Source: Duganella sp. sic0402
GTDB taxonomy: Bacteria; Pseudomonadota; Gammaproteobacteria; Burkholderiales; Burkholderiaceae_D
DNA length: 64,000 nt
Direction of reading: 5' to 3'
Assembly: GCF_019219065.1 (NCBI RefSeq)
Contig: NZ_JAHUWK010000010.1
Span: forward strand, 124,001-188,000
A model generated the notes under the pieces. It had not been told where the DNA came from and ran no database searches. It worked only from the letters and a program-made list of their open reading frames with translations. Of the stretch, positions 17,860 through 28,600 are shown piece after piece (position 1 is the first letter of the stretch; the number at the start of each line of letters is the position of its first letter). Both the position numbers and the translations under genes were made by a program.

Positions 17860-17939
17860 ACTTATGGTCGTGTCGAAAGAAAGGTGGGGGTGGAATAATA
17901 AGCGGCTCGCCCCGTAACAACAATAGGAACCCGGCAACC

Positions 17940-19019
17940 ATGCGCAAGATTTTCCCCGCCCTGCTCGCCACCGCAGCCATTATCCCTTGCTGCGCCGCCC
18001 ACGCCCAAAGCAACGTCCAGATCTACGGCCGCCTGAACGCCGGGCTGGAAAACCTGCAGAATGACGGCGCACGCGTATCGCGCCTGAGCAACAACCGCTC
18101 GGTACTGGGTTTTAACGGCAGCGAGGATCTGGGCGGCGGCACCAGGCTGATCTTCCAGATCGAAGGCACCTTGTCACTGGACACCGGCGCAGGCAGCCCT
18201 GCGGCGCGCGACACCCGGATCGGCATCCAGGGCCATGCAGGCACGCTGTTCGCCGGCAACTGGGTCACGCCCTACAATGGCGCCACGGCCGGCCTTGATC
18301 CCTACTATCCGACCACCGCCGGCTATATGAGCATCATGGGCAATGGCGCCGGCGCGTCGGTCAGCAACACCAGCGACACCTCGTCCTTCGACCGCCGCCA
18401 GCAAAACAGCGTGCATTACTGGACCCCGGTGTGGAATGGCCTGCAACTGCGCCTGGCGCAAGGCGCGAGCGAAGAGCGTCCGGCCAACGGCGCCAAGCCA
18501 TCGCTAAGTTCCGGTGCCGTGATCTACGAACAAGGCGCGTGGTACGCCAGCGCCGCCTACGAGCGCCATCACGCATACCAGGGCCCCGGCCTGAACGACA
18601 GCGCCGCCAAGCTGGGCGCGGCCTACCGCTTCGGCGACACCCGCATCGGCGTGGTTGCCGAACAGCTGCGCTACGAAACCGCCAGCGGCACGCTGAAGCG
18701 CAATGACGCCTATGTCTCTGTCACCCACCAGATCGGCCGTGGCGTATTCAAGCTGGGCATCGGCCACGCGGGCGACGGCACCGGCAGCGCCGCCGACGGC
18801 GCCACCATCGGCTACGCCCGCAAGGGCGCGGACACTGGCGCCACCCACTATACCGCCGGCTACGACTACAACCTGTCCAAGCGCAGCACTGTGTACGCCT
18901 ACTACACCCACCTGGCCAACCAGCGCAACGGCGTGGTCGACTTCGCCATCAACGGACTCGGCGCGCAACCAGGCGCCATGCTCAAAGGCCTGGTGCTGGG
19001 ACTACGGCACAATTTCTAA
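17940..19019 (+). CDS. General porin (Burkholderiales trimeric type)
   Basis: 359 residues. A signal peptide (MRKIFPALLATAAIIPCCAA, cleavage near HAQS) precedes VQIYGRLNAGLENLQ, the characteristic first strand of Gram-negative porins of the beta-proteobacteria (OmpC/Omp32-like). The barrel ends in LGLRHNF with the terminal phenylalanine needed for BAM recognition. LSNNRSVLGFNGSEDLGGG is the conserved strand 2-3 region, and the long loop near 100-140 would be the constriction loop L3. It forms passive diffusion channels. An efficient intrinsic terminator follows, so it is monocistronic. Confidence 0.93.
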   Translation: MRKIFPALLATAAIIPCCAAHAQSNVQIYGRLNAGLENLQNDGARVSRLSNNRSVLGFNGSEDLGGGTRLIFQIEGTLSLDTGAGSPAARDTRIGIQGHAGTLFAGNWVTPYNGATAGLDPYYPTTAGYMSIMGNGAGASVSNTSDTSSFDRRQQNSVHYWTPVWNGLQLRLAQGASEERPANGAKPSLSSGAVIYEQGAWYASAAYERHHAYQGPGLNDSAAKLGAAYRFGDTRIGVVAEQLRYETASGTLKRNDAYVSVTHQIGRGVFKLGIGHAGDGTGSAADGATIGYARKGADTGATHYTAGYDYNLSKRSTVYAYYTHLANQRNGVVDFAINGLGAQPGAMLKGLVLGLRHNF

Positions 19020-19035
19020 CCATCTGAAAACATTG

Positions 19036-19066
19036 AAAAGCCCGCAACACATGCGGGCTTTTTTTT
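19036..19066 (+). terminator. Rho-independent terminator of the porin gene
   Basis: GCCCGCA (19040-19046) and TGCGGGC (19052-19058) form the stem around a 5-base loop, flanked by AAAA on the left and a run of eight T on the right (19059-19066). It begins 16 bases after the porin stop. Confidence 0.93.
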
Positions 19067-19072
19067 GCTGCA

Positions 19073-19321
19073 TTAACAAGTTATGCAGGGTGGCCGCTCG
19101 GTGATGGGCGGCTTGGGCGGCGAGACGCGGGGATCGATGGCCGGCGCCGGCATTTCGTAGCTGAATGGCGTGATGATGATAGGCGGTATCGTAGGCGGCG
19201 CCGAAGGCGGGCCTTTGGGGCCTCCGCCGGACAGGCGCTGGGCGCTACGCTGGCGCCTGGTACATTTCCGGGCAGAAGGGATCGATTGCCCTTCGCTCAT
19301 TGCTAGCCAAGCCATGTTCAT
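19073..19321 (-). CDS. Possible small proline-rich protein
   Basis: An 82-residue frame on the minus strand starts at an ATG preceded by GGAGGGC, a good ribosome site. The first half is basic (SARKCTRRQRSAQRL), the second half strongly proline-rich (GPPSAPPTIPPIIITPFS ... PPKPPITERPPC). No membrane segment is clear. It ends just beyond the porin terminator. No homology can be claimed; the frame fills part of a 520-base gap (19020-19543) in which I see nothing else apart from that terminator and the promoter region of the next gene. Confidence 0.4.
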   Translation of the reverse strand: MNMAWLAMSEGQSIPSARKCTRRQRSAQRLSGGGPKGPPSAPPTIPPIIITPFSYEMPAPAIDPRVSPPKPPITERPPCITC

Positions 19322-19543
19322 GCCCTCCAGGTGCAAGTGAGATTATTAGTTTAGACCACCATATCTTTAAATCAAGGTCCAATTTCCACCCACCCGACTC
19401 GGCGGCACGGCTCGTCGCCGCTGGCATGCGTTCCATCCCGCAAATTTGCCGGTCTGTCGCAATCCGATGGCTGCTAGCGACCGGCATCGGTACAGTTCAA
19501 CCATGCCAAACGGCATGACAACATCAACAAACGGGGTAACGCC

Positions 19544-19936
19544 ATGAACACCAAAGCCAAAAAACTGATCTTCGCCGCCTTCATCCTGCTGCTGGCGGTT
19601 GCTGTCTGCCAATCGTTCTTTGGCGACGGCATGCACATCAACATCGATGGCGATGAAATCGATGGTCCATTCGGCGCGGTCCTGGCGCTGATGTTCGGCG
19701 GCGCCGGTGTGTTGCTCGGCGGCGTGATCATGGTCTGCGTAGCGCTGTTCCTGTGCGTGCTGTTCGCCAGCCTGGGCATCCTCGCGGTATTCGGCGTCGC
19801 GCTGGCCGCAGTGGTCGCGGTAGCGGCCGTCTCGCCCCTGCTGCTGCCGCTGTTGATCCCGATCGGCCTGTACTGGCTGTTCGTCAGCCGCCCTCGCAAG
19901 CAACGCCAACGCGCGATGACGGAACAAGCCGTCTAA
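19544..19936 (+). CDS. Small membrane protein of unknown function
   Basis: 130 residues. One membrane segment near the N-terminus (residues 8-26), a short polar stretch with GMHINIDGDEIDGP (about 28-43), then about 75 hydrophobic residues that can form three more segments, and a basic cytoplasmic tail (SRPRKQRQRAMTEQAV). The basic tail after the last segment fits the positive-inside rule. No family is recognised with confidence; the layout recalls small envelope-stress membrane proteins, but that is only a resemblance. Confidence 0.7.
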   Translation: MNTKAKKLIFAAFILLLAVAVCQSFFGDGMHINIDGDEIDGPFGAVLALMFGGAGVLLGGVIMVCVALFLCVLFASLGILAVFGVALAAVVAVAAVSPLLLPLLIPIGLYWLFVSRPRKQRQRAMTEQAV

Positions 19937-19963
19937 GTTGCCAGTAGATTACTCAGCAAAGTT

Positions 19964-22900
19964 TCAACCGGAAGCGGCCGGGACCTGATGCCCCGGCCGA
20001 TCCGCCTCCGCATCCATCAGTTCCACCCGGTTACGCCCGCCACGCTTGGCGCAATACAGCGCCTGGTCAGCGCGGATCAGCGCCAGATCTCCCCCGCCAG
20101 TTTTCCCGCCCAGCGCCGCGATGCCGATGCTGACCGTGATGTTCAGCGTGACGCCATCATCCAGCCGCATCGGCATTTGCTCGACCCGTGCGCGCAGCCG
20201 CTCGGCAAACACCGCCGCCGCATCCAGCGCGGTGCCCGGCAACAGTACCGCAAACTCTTCGCCACCGATACGGCCCAGCACATCGATCTTGCGCTGTCCG
20301 TCGCGCATCAGGTCGGCCAATTGGCGCAGCACGGCGTCGCCGGCCGCGTGGCCGTATTCATCGTTGATGCGTTTGAAGTGGTCGATATCCAGCACCAGCA
20401 CCGCTGCGCTAGCGCCGATGTCGCGCTGCAGCCGGCCTTCCTCTTCTGCCAGCCGCCCCATGAACTCACGCCGGTTCGGCAGGCCGGTGAGGAAGTCAGT
20501 GGTGGCCAGCACGCGCAGCTCGTCGTTCATGCGGCGGCGTTCGGTGATATCCAGCGTCGAGACAATGACGAAATCCAGGCTGTGCGTATGGCCCGGCATC
20601 ACCAGCAGCGTCAGTTCGTTCAGCCGCGCCACGCCGTCCAGCCGCTCAAAGCTGCCCTCGCAGGCAAACAGGTGCTGCCCCTGCGCCAGCGCCGCTACCG
20701 CACGCGCAAAATTTGGCATGGCGCTGGCGTCGAAGTTTTGTGCCAGCGTCAGCTCGCTGGCCTGCTTGCCGCTGGCGGCAACCTGCTGCAACGCCGCCGC
20801 ATTCACGTCGACAATACGCACCAGCGACGCCAACCGCCGCAGCTGGCTGGGATTGGCTTGCAGATAGGCGGCCAGGTCGTCTACGCCGGTCAGTTCCAAT
20901 TCGGCCAGCGCGCCGCGCAGCGCCGACCAGTCCTGTTCCCATAAAGCCACCGGCGCATGGTCGTACAGGCTGCGGAAGCGCGCCTCGCCGGCACGCAGCG
21001 CCGCCGCTGCCTGCGCCTGTTCGATCGCAATCCCGGCCAGCCGCGCGCCCTGTTCGATCAGCGCGATATTCGCCAGGCTGGGAACGCGTGCTTCGCGGTG
21101 ATAGATCGCAAACGTGCCCAGCACCGCACCGCTGGTGCTGATAATCGGATCGGACCAGCACGAACAAAGCTGCGCCTGCAGCGCCAGGTCGCGGTACTCC
21201 GCCCACGACGGCGCGCTGCGGATGTCTTCGACAATCACGCGGCCGCGTGTCAGCACCGCCTGGCCGCAGGCGCCCAGGCCGGAGTGGATCGACTTGCCAT
21301 GCATGGCCGCGTTGAAGAAGGCCGGCAGGCTGGGCGCCGCGCCCACCAGCAGATGCTCGCCGCTTTCGTCCAGCAACAGAATGCTGCACAACATATCTTC
21401 GTTATCCGCCTCCACGCCGAGCACCACGCTTTCCAGAATGGTTTGCAGCGGTGCGCCGGTGGCCAACAGCTCCAGCACATGGCGGCGGGTCTGCTCGCGC
21501 TGCTCGATGCGGGTGCGTTCAGTGATGTCACGGAAGGACCACAGGCGCGCAGGCTCGGCGCCCAGCTGCAGGCCGCGCGTGTGGGTTTCGATCACCCGTC
21601 CATCGTTCAGTTGCAGTACTTCGCTGGTCGGCGCGGGCGTGCCCTCCTGCGACGTCGGCTCCAGCCGCAGGCCGCAATCCGGATGGCGCAGCTGGGCGCA
21701 CATATGCGTCATCAGCACCGCGCCGTCCGCCTGCCAGTCCAGCTGCTCCGGCACATTCCACAATTCGCGGAAGCGGCGGTTGGAATTCAGCACCGAGCCT
21801 TGCAGGTTATCCACCAGGATGCCGTCGATGGTGGAATCGAGAATGCTGCGCAACATGGACTGGCTGCGCTGCGCGCTGTCGGCCATGGCCATCAGCCGGG
21901 TCTGGCCTTCTTTCAGCTCGATGGTCAGTGCGCGGCTGCGCGCCAGGCTTTCGCGCGCACGCACGCGGCCACGCGCCAGCAGCCATGTCAACGCGCCCAG
22001 CAGCACGCTGAGCGACGCGCCGAACGCCGCCATCTGCCGTGCCTTGTCGCCGCTGCGCTCCGGCGCTGCGCCCTGCGGCATCGAAATGCGCAGCGTCCAG
22101 CGGTGATTGGCGATGCTGATCTGCTGGCGCGTGCTGCGCTGCTCGCCATCGGCGTTCGGCACGCTGTCATGCATCAGTGCTTCCGCATCGACCGCGTCGC
22201 CGTCGTAGATTTCCACATCCAGCGCGGCGGCGCGCTGGCCGCCCAGCCCGGCCATCAGGTCGCCGATGCGGAATGGCGCATAGACCCAGCCGCTGATGGC
22301 GGCGCGGCGCTGCGCCAGCGTGGCGGTCTGCTGCAGAGGGCGATACAGCGGCAGCACCACCAGGAAGCCGGCCTGCGGCGGCTCGCCGCCCTCCTGCACC
22401 AGCCGGATTCGGGAGCTCATCGCCGGCTGGCCGGAATCGCGCGCCTGCTCCAGTGCAACGCGCCGGTGCGACTCGGACGCCGTGTCGTAGCCGAACGCGC
22501 GGCGGTTGTTGTCGTTGAACGGCTCCAGGTAGACGATGGGCGCGTACCAGGCACGCGCGCCTTCGGGCTGGATGCGGTAATCGGGAAAACCTTCGCGCCG
22601 CACGGCGGCTTCATGCGCCTCGCGCTGCCGCCCATCGACAAGCTGAATGTAGCCAACGCCGTGCACGCCGGGGAAGTGGTGGTTCAGATCCTGGCCAGTG
22701 AGGTAGGTGCGGAATTCCTCGCGGTCAACCAGCTGCGAGCTGGCAAACAAGCCCTGCACACCGTACAGCACCTGCACATAGGTTTGCATGCGCTGGTCAA
22801 GATTATTGACCAGCTCGCGCACGCGGCCCTCAAAGTCCGCTTGCGCATCCTGTTCGGCGTCGATGACGGCGCCGCGCCACAGGATGGCGGTGACACCCAG

Positions 22901-22990
22901 GCAACCGCTCAGCACCAGCACTGGCAGAATGCCCGGTGCGAGCAGATCCTGCAGCAGACGGCGCGGCCGTGCCTGGGCTCTGTGGGGCAT
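19964..22990 (-). CDS. Membrane diguanylate cyclase: CHASE-PAS-GAF-PAS-GGDEF
   Basis: 1008 residues. A membrane segment (about 20-40), a periplasmic CHASE sensor (about 70-260; FPGVHGVGYIQLVDGRQREA, RAFGYDTASESHRR), a second membrane segment (about 318-338), a PAS domain (about 370-490), a GAF domain (about 500-660), another PAS-like part (about 665-800) and a GGDEF domain (about 815-990) follow. The active loop is GGEEF and an inhibitory RxxD site (RKID) lies five residues before it, so it should make cyclic di-GMP under product inhibition. No EAL domain is present. Its start codon directly abuts the stop of queC upstream on the same strand, suggesting one transcript. Confidence 0.93.
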   Translation of the reverse strand: MPHRAQARPRRLLQDLLAPGILPVLVLSGCLGVTAILWRGAVIDAEQDAQADFEGRVRELVNNLDQRMQTYVQVLYGVQGLFASSQLVDREEFRTYLTGQDLNHHFPGVHGVGYIQLVDGRQREAHEAAVRREGFPDYRIQPEGARAWYAPIVYLEPFNDNNRRAFGYDTASESHRRVALEQARDSGQPAMSSRIRLVQEGGEPPQAGFLVVLPLYRPLQQTATLAQRRAAISGWVYAPFRIGDLMAGLGGQRAAALDVEIYDGDAVDAEALMHDSVPNADGEQRSTRQQISIANHRWTLRISMPQGAAPERSGDKARQMAAFGASLSVLLGALTWLLARGRVRARESLARSRALTIELKEGQTRLMAMADSAQRSQSMLRSILDSTIDGILVDNLQGSVLNSNRRFRELWNVPEQLDWQADGAVLMTHMCAQLRHPDCGLRLEPTSQEGTPAPTSEVLQLNDGRVIETHTRGLQLGAEPARLWSFRDITERTRIEQREQTRRHVLELLATGAPLQTILESVVLGVEADNEDMLCSILLLDESGEHLLVGAAPSLPAFFNAAMHGKSIHSGLGACGQAVLTRGRVIVEDIRSAPSWAEYRDLALQAQLCSCWSDPIISTSGAVLGTFAIYHREARVPSLANIALIEQGARLAGIAIEQAQAAAALRAGEARFRSLYDHAPVALWEQDWSALRGALAELELTGVDDLAAYLQANPSQLRRLASLVRIVDVNAAALQQVAASGKQASELTLAQNFDASAMPNFARAVAALAQGQHLFACEGSFERLDGVARLNELTLLVMPGHTHSLDFVIVSTLDITERRRMNDELRVLATTDFLTGLPNRREFMGRLAEEEGRLQRDIGASAAVLVLDIDHFKRINDEYGHAAGDAVLRQLADLMRDGQRKIDVLGRIGGEEFAVLLPGTALDAAAVFAERLRARVEQMPMRLDDGVTLNITVSIGIAALGGKTGGGDLALIRADQALYCAKRGGRNRVELMDAEADRPGHQVPAASG

Positions 22991-23698
22991 CTACACCTCG
23001 GCGCCCACGTACTGGCGGTAGCCGCGCGCGCGCAGGTCGCAAGCCGGGCAAGTGCCGCAGCCATAGCCCCAGTCATGCAGCGCGCCGCGCTCGCCCAGGT
23101 AGCAGGTGTGGGTGCCGCTGCGGATCAGGTCCACCAGCGCCTGGCCGCCGAGTTCCTCGGCCAGCTCCCAGGTCTGCTTCTTGTCGCGCCACATCAGCGG
23201 CGTTTCCAGCTTGATGCGGGTATCCATGCCCAAATTGAGCGCCACTTGCAGCGCTTTCATGGTGTCGTCGCGGCAGTCGGGATAGCCGGAGAAATCGGTT
23301 TCACACATACCGCCCACCAGCACCGTCAGGCCGCGCCGGTACGCGACCGTGGCGGCCACCGTCATGAACAGCAGGTTGCGGCCGGGGACAAAGGTGTTCG
23401 GCAGGCCGTTGGCCTGGGTTTCAATCGCGATATCCTGGGTCATCGCGGTTTGCGAGATGGCCGAGATCAGCGACAGGTCGATCATATGATCTTCGCCCAG
23501 CTTGTCGTTCCACTCGGCGGATTGCGCGCGCAGGCTTTGCAGCAGCTGCGGGCGCACCGTCAGCTCGACCGCGTGGCGCTGGCCGTAATCGAAACCGATG
23601 GTTTCGACCCGTGCGTAATTTTTCAGCGCCCAGGCGAGGCAGGTGGTGGAGTCCTGGCCTCCGCTAAACAGGACCAGGGCGGTATCGGTAGGCAGCAT
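22991..23698 (-). CDS. queC: 7-cyano-7-deazaguanine synthase QueC
   Basis: 235 residues from the preferred start MLPTDTALVLFSGG. The PP-loop ATP pyrophosphatase motif SGGQDS is at residues 12-17, and the C-terminal zinc site is CYLGER ... CGTCPAC (four cysteines). QueC turns 7-carboxy-7-deazaguanine into preQ0 with ATP and ammonia, a step in queuosine tRNA modification. The protein has the family length. No queD, queE or queF gene is nearby, so the pathway is dispersed. A few in-frame upstream codons (to 23719) are less likely, as the chosen ATG fits the family N-terminus. Confidence 0.95.
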   Translation of the reverse strand: MLPTDTALVLFSGGQDSTTCLAWALKNYARVETIGFDYGQRHAVELTVRPQLLQSLRAQSAEWNDKLGEDHMIDLSLISAISQTAMTQDIAIETQANGLPNTFVPGRNLLFMTVAATVAYRRGLTVLVGGMCETDFSGYPDCRDDTMKALQVALNLGMDTRIKLETPLMWRDKKQTWELAEELGGQALVDLIRSGTHTCYLGERGALHDWGYGCGTCPACDLRARGYRQYVGAEV

Positions 23699-23788
23699 AG
23701 TTCTTTCCAGATGAAGCAATATTATTGGTACGCCATCTTTCAGGGCAATCCGGTAACATACTCACTAGCGTACACCTTATGGAGTCTC

Positions 23789-25645
23789 ATGTTACCGGCA
23801 TCGCCAGCAAAAAAACGGGCAGGATCACGAATTTTGGCACAAGTTGTGGCAAAAGGGTCTTGCGGCCTCGCTGCGGCCCTGCTGGCCACCGTGGCGCAAG
23901 CGGCCCAGGGCCTGAAATACGAGGTTCGCATCGACGCTCCCGGCGACGTGCGCGAGCTGCTTGAGCAAAACCTCGACCTGGTACGTTTCCGCGGCAACGA
24001 CCGCATCGACCGCGAGCAGCTGCAACGGCTGGTACGGGTGACGCCTGAACAGGTACGCACGCTGGTGGCCACCGACGGCTATTATTCGCCGCAGGTCAGC
24101 GCCACGCTGGACCGCGAATCGTCGCAGACTCCGGTGGTGCAAGTGAAAGTGACGCCGGGCGAGCCGGTGCGCGTCGGCGAGATCGATCTGACCTTGCAGG
24201 GCTTTGCGCCGAATCCCGACCAGCCGGCCGACAAGCAGTTCGACGTCAACGCGCTGAAAGCCGGATGGCCGCTGAAAAAAGGCGAGGTATTCCGCCAGAA
24301 TGAATGGGAGTCGGCCAAGCGCGCCATCCTGCGCTCGGTGGTGCAGACCCGCTACCCGCGCGCGCAGCTGGTGGAGAGCCAGGCGACCGTCGATCCGGAA
24401 CAGCGCCTCGCCAACCTGAAGGTGGTGATCGACAGCGGTCCGGAAATGCGTTTCGGCGACTTGCGCATCGAAGGCCTGAAGCGCTATCCGGATACGGTGG
24501 TGCGCAACCTGAACCAGATCCACCCCGGCGACTACTACAGCGAGGCTGCGCTGCAATCGTATCAATCGCGCTTGCAGGACACCGGCTACTTCGCCAGCGT
24601 TGAAGTCAGCGCCGACACCAGCGCCATCCTCAACGAACAGCTGGACGCCGCCGCCATGACGCCGGAGCAGAACGCCAACGCCAGCATGGCGCCGTTGCCA
24701 CTGCTGGTGCGGGTGGTGGAGAACAAGCGCAAGAATGTCAGTGCCGGTGTCGGTTATTCAACCAACACCGGTAATCGCGCCTCGCTGACGTATGACGACC
24801 TGTCGGTGTTCGGCCTGCGCATGAAAAGCGCACTGACGCTGGAAACCAAGAAACAGACCGCCACCAGCAACTTCTACTTCCCGGTCACGCCGGAAGGCTA
24901 TAACGACAGCGTCGGCGCCTCGTTCGAGCGCAGCGACATTTCGGGCGAAGTGACCAGCGTCGCCAGCCTGGCTGCCAAGCGCGCCTGGGGCACGCCACTG
25001 CTGGAGCGTAACCTGACGCTGGAGCTGCTGACCGAAACCAAAACCGTCGGCGGCATTCCGTCGAGCCAGAGCAAGAGCCTGCCGCTGACCTACGGCGTCA
25101 CCTGGCGCAAGCTGGACAACCTGCTGTTCCCGACCAAGGGTTACGCGCTGAATGCGCAGGTCGGCGGCGCGCTGCTGCCGATCCTGACCGATGAAAAGTT
25201 TATACGCGGCTACGCGCGCGGCGTGCTGTATATGCCGCTGGGGGCCAGTTCCAACGCCATCTTCCGTAGCGAGTTAGGCGGGCTTGCATCGGGCAGCAAG
25301 AACGGCGTGCCGGCGGTATATCTATTCCGCGCAGGCGGCGACCAGTCGGTGCGCGGCTATGGCTACCAGGAGCTGGGTGTGCCGCTGGATGGCGCGATCA
25401 CCGGCGGCCGCTATCTGGCCACTGCCAGCGCGGAATACCAGTACTGGTTCAAGCCGCAGTACGGCGCGGCGGTGTTCTACGACGCAGGTAACGCCGGCGA
25501 CACCATCAGCGCCCTGCATCCCAAGTCCGGCTATGGCGTCGGTGGACGCTGGAAGAGTCCCGTGGGACCGATCAATGTCGACGTGGCGTATGGCCACGCA
25601 GTGCGTAAATATCGTTTGCATTTCTCGCTGGGATTCACTTTCTGA
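23789..25645 (+). CDS. tamA: TamA, BamA-like outer-membrane translocation protein
   Basis: 618 residues. After an exported N-terminus (hydrophobic stretch ending LLATVAQAAQG) come three POTRA domains (about 45-270; VRVGEIDLTLQGF, MRFGDLRIEGLKRY) and a 16-strand Omp85 barrel (about 290-618) with the lid-lock motif region RAGGDQSVRGYGYQELGVP and the terminal HFSLGFTF. TamA works with the inner-membrane TamB to bring lipids or beta-barrel proteins to the outer membrane. The start is set by GGAG at 23781-23784. The frame is open far upstream, but that part is the antisense of queC and the cyclase. It overlaps tamB by one base (TGATG). Confidence 0.92.
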   Translation: MLPASPAKKRAGSRILAQVVAKGSCGLAAALLATVAQAAQGLKYEVRIDAPGDVRELLEQNLDLVRFRGNDRIDREQLQRLVRVTPEQVRTLVATDGYYSPQVSATLDRESSQTPVVQVKVTPGEPVRVGEIDLTLQGFAPNPDQPADKQFDVNALKAGWPLKKGEVFRQNEWESAKRAILRSVVQTRYPRAQLVESQATVDPEQRLANLKVVIDSGPEMRFGDLRIEGLKRYPDTVVRNLNQIHPGDYYSEAALQSYQSRLQDTGYFASVEVSADTSAILNEQLDAAAMTPEQNANASMAPLPLLVRVVENKRKNVSAGVGYSTNTGNRASLTYDDLSVFGLRMKSALTLETKKQTATSNFYFPVTPEGYNDSVGASFERSDISGEVTSVASLAAKRAWGTPLLERNLTLELLTETKTVGGIPSSQSKSLPLTYGVTWRKLDNLLFPTKGYALNAQVGGALLPILTDEKFIRGYARGVLYMPLGASSNAIFRSELGGLASGSKNGVPAVYLFRAGGDQSVRGYGYQELGVPLDGAITGGRYLATASAEYQYWFKPQYGAAVFYDAGNAGDTISALHPKSGYGVGGRWKSPVGPINVDVAYGHAVRKYRLHFSLGFTF

Positions 25646-28600
25646 TGGCTGACCAACAAGACACTCCTCAAGACACCGTTGCTGCGCCACGCCGCCGCTG
25701 GCCGCGCCGTGTGGCGATCGGCTTGGCCGTGGTGGCCGTGCTGCTGCTCGGCGCGTTCTGGCTGCTGGGCCGCGAGTCGACCTTGCAGCAGCTGGTGCAG
25801 CGCCTGTCCAGCGCCAGCGGCGGGCAGATCAGCGTGACCGGGGTCAGCGGCTCGCTGTATCACCGCATGCACATCGATAAGCTGGTGTACCGCTCGAAAG
25901 ATAGCGTGGTGACGGCGGAGCAGATCGACATCAACTGGTCGCCATTGCAGTATTTTTCGGAAGGCCTGACCATCAGCGAGCTGCACGCGCGCAGTTTGCT
26001 GGTACAAAGTACCGGACCATCGGAGCCTGCCACGATGCCGGCGTCGCTGGCATCGCCGATCAAGCTGAGTATTGCCGACGGGCGGCTGGACAAGCTGACC
26101 TTGGCGAGTGCCGCCGGCAGCGATGTGATCGGGCAGCTGCGCTTCAAGCTGGACGGCGACCGCAAGTCATGGCGCTTGCGCGACGCTTCGGCGCATACGG
26201 CGTTTGGCGACATCAAGGCCGATGCGACCATCGCCGGCAACAAGCCATTCGCGCTGCAAGGCAAGGCATCGCTGGCAGCCGGCGGCGACGTGCGGCTGGC
26301 AGTGCAAGCCAGCGGCGACCTGGCGCTGCTGGGACTCAAGCTGCAAGGTGCGGCCAATGGCGCCAGCGGCGAGGCCACGCTGTCGCTGGCGCCATTCGAG
26401 CAGATCATCCTGCGCTCGATCGACCTGACAGGGCGGGATCTCGATCCGGCCGGCTTTGACGCTGCATGGCCGGAAGCGAAGTTCAGTCTCAAGCTGAGCG
26501 CCGCCATTGCCAAGGACCAGAAACTCTCCGGCCAGTTCGCCCTGCTCAATCAGGGCAAGGCCGCGCCGCTGGACCACAAAGGCCTGCCGCTGCAAGCCTT
26601 CAGCGGCCGCCTGGATGGCACGCTGACCTCCTCGGTGCTGGATAACGTTTTTCTGGACATGGGATCGGCGGGTAAATTCACCGGCGGCGGCAAGGTGGAC
26701 CGCAGCGGCCCGGAGGCCGGCATCGACGCCGCGCAATTCAAGCTGCATACCGACCGTTTCGACCTGAAGCACATTCACACCAGCATCAACAAAACCGCTG
26801 TCGCTGGCGACATTGCGCTGACCAGCACGCCCAAGAAGCAGACGCTGACTGCCGCGCTGGCGGACAAAGGCCTGCGCCTCGACGTGCAAGCCACACTGGC
26901 GGACGCACTGCTGCAACTGCATCAGGCGCGCCTGCTGGCCAAAAAAGGCAGCATCAGCGCCACCGGGCAGGCCAGCCTGAAAGACAAGCAGGAGTTCAGC
27001 GCCAGGCTGAGTGTCGACCATTTCGATCCATCCGCGCTGGGCACCGGCTATCCGATCGCTGACCTGAATGCCGGTGTGAATGCAAAGGGCGTACTGGCGC
27101 CAGCGTGGCAGGTTGCCACCGACTTCCAGATCAAGGCCAGCAAGTTCATGGGGCAGGCATTGACCGGCAACGGCAAACTGAATGCGGACGCCAGACATAT
27201 CAGCGGCGTGGATGCGCATCTGTCGCTGGCGCAGAACACTGCGGATATCAGCGGTAATTTCGGTGCGCCGGGCGAGCAGCTGCGCTGGAAGGTCGATGCG
27301 CGCCAGCTGTCGGCGGTCAGCAGCGACCTGCTGGGCGCGATTGCCGCCAGTGGCATCGTCAGCGGCAGCATGGACGCGCCGCGCAGCAGCTTTGAAGCGG
27401 ATGCGAAAGGACTGGCGTTCGCCTCGGCCAAGCGTCCTTCGGACAGCCTGATACACGCGGCTGGCGATGTGCTCATGGTCAAGGGCACGCCTGAGCTGAA
27501 ACTGAACGGCAGCGTTCAGCGCCTGAATCCGGCCAGCTTTGGCGCGGCGCAGGCAGGCGCGATCAACGCCACCTTCAGCGGTAACGCGCATCTGGCTGCC
27601 GACTGGCGCGCTGGCGTAAACCTGACTTTGCAGCCGTCCACCTTCGCCAATGCGCCATTGTCGGGGCATGCCCGACTCACAGCATCCAAAGGCAGCATCA
27701 GCAATGCGGATATCGACCTGCACCTGGCGTCCAACAGCCTGCAAGCCAAGGGCAGCTTCGGCAGTGCGGCCGACAAGCTGGAATGGAAGCTCGACGCGCC
27801 GCAACTTGGCGCGCTCGGCCCGCAGTTCGGCGGTGCACTGCGCGCCAGCGGCACGGCCTCCGGCACCAGCGCCCGTCCCGCCATCGTATTGACGCTGGAC
27901 GGCAGCAACCTGCGTGCGCCCGGCCAGCAGCAGATCGGCACCGTGCGCGGCAGCGCAACGCTGGGTAATACGATCGCGATGGCAAGCGGCGGCGGTACTA
28001 CGGTGGGTTCTGGTGCTTCGGCCAGCGGCGGCGCAGCGGCACGGGGTGCAGGGCGCACCAGTGCGGCGGAGGTAACGGCTGATGTTCCGCTGGTCAGCGA
28101 CATCGAAATCACGCGCTACGTGTCGCCATCGATCTCGCTGGACCGCGCACGGCTGCAGACCAGCGGCACGCGCTCTGCCCACATTATCCAGCTGAGCGCC
28201 ACCAGCCCGAGCTTTGATGCCGCGCTGCGCGTCAAAGGCAGCTGGGCCGACGATACCTGGACCGGCGCCATCGACACCCTGCAAAACAGAGGCCGCTTCG
28301 CGCTGACATTGGCCGCGCCAGCGCCGCTGAAACTCAGCGCACCGCAGGACACCGGCGTGGCCGGCTTGCTCAAGCCTGAGCAAATCGCACTGGGGGCCAT
28401 CACCATCAACCTGCCGGCCGGCAGCGTCCGCATCGACAACCTGGAAAAAACCGGCGCCGCCTGGCGCAGCAACGGCCGCGCCACCGGCGTACCGGTCAAC
28501 TATCTGGCGCAGCTGTCCGACGCCTGGCGCGACAACGTCCGCAGCACCCTGACCATCGGCGCCGAATGGGGCCTCAACCTGCAAGCGGACACCCGCGCGC

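Noticed and set aside
20957..23788. Very long open frame in phase with tamA (about 940 codons upstream of its start)
   Set aside because: It is antisense to queC and the GGDEF gene, whose protein motifs are unmistakable. Its composition (Arg, Gln, His, Ala rich, no domains) is that of a shadow frame in GC-rich DNA, and tamA has its own ribosome site at 23781.
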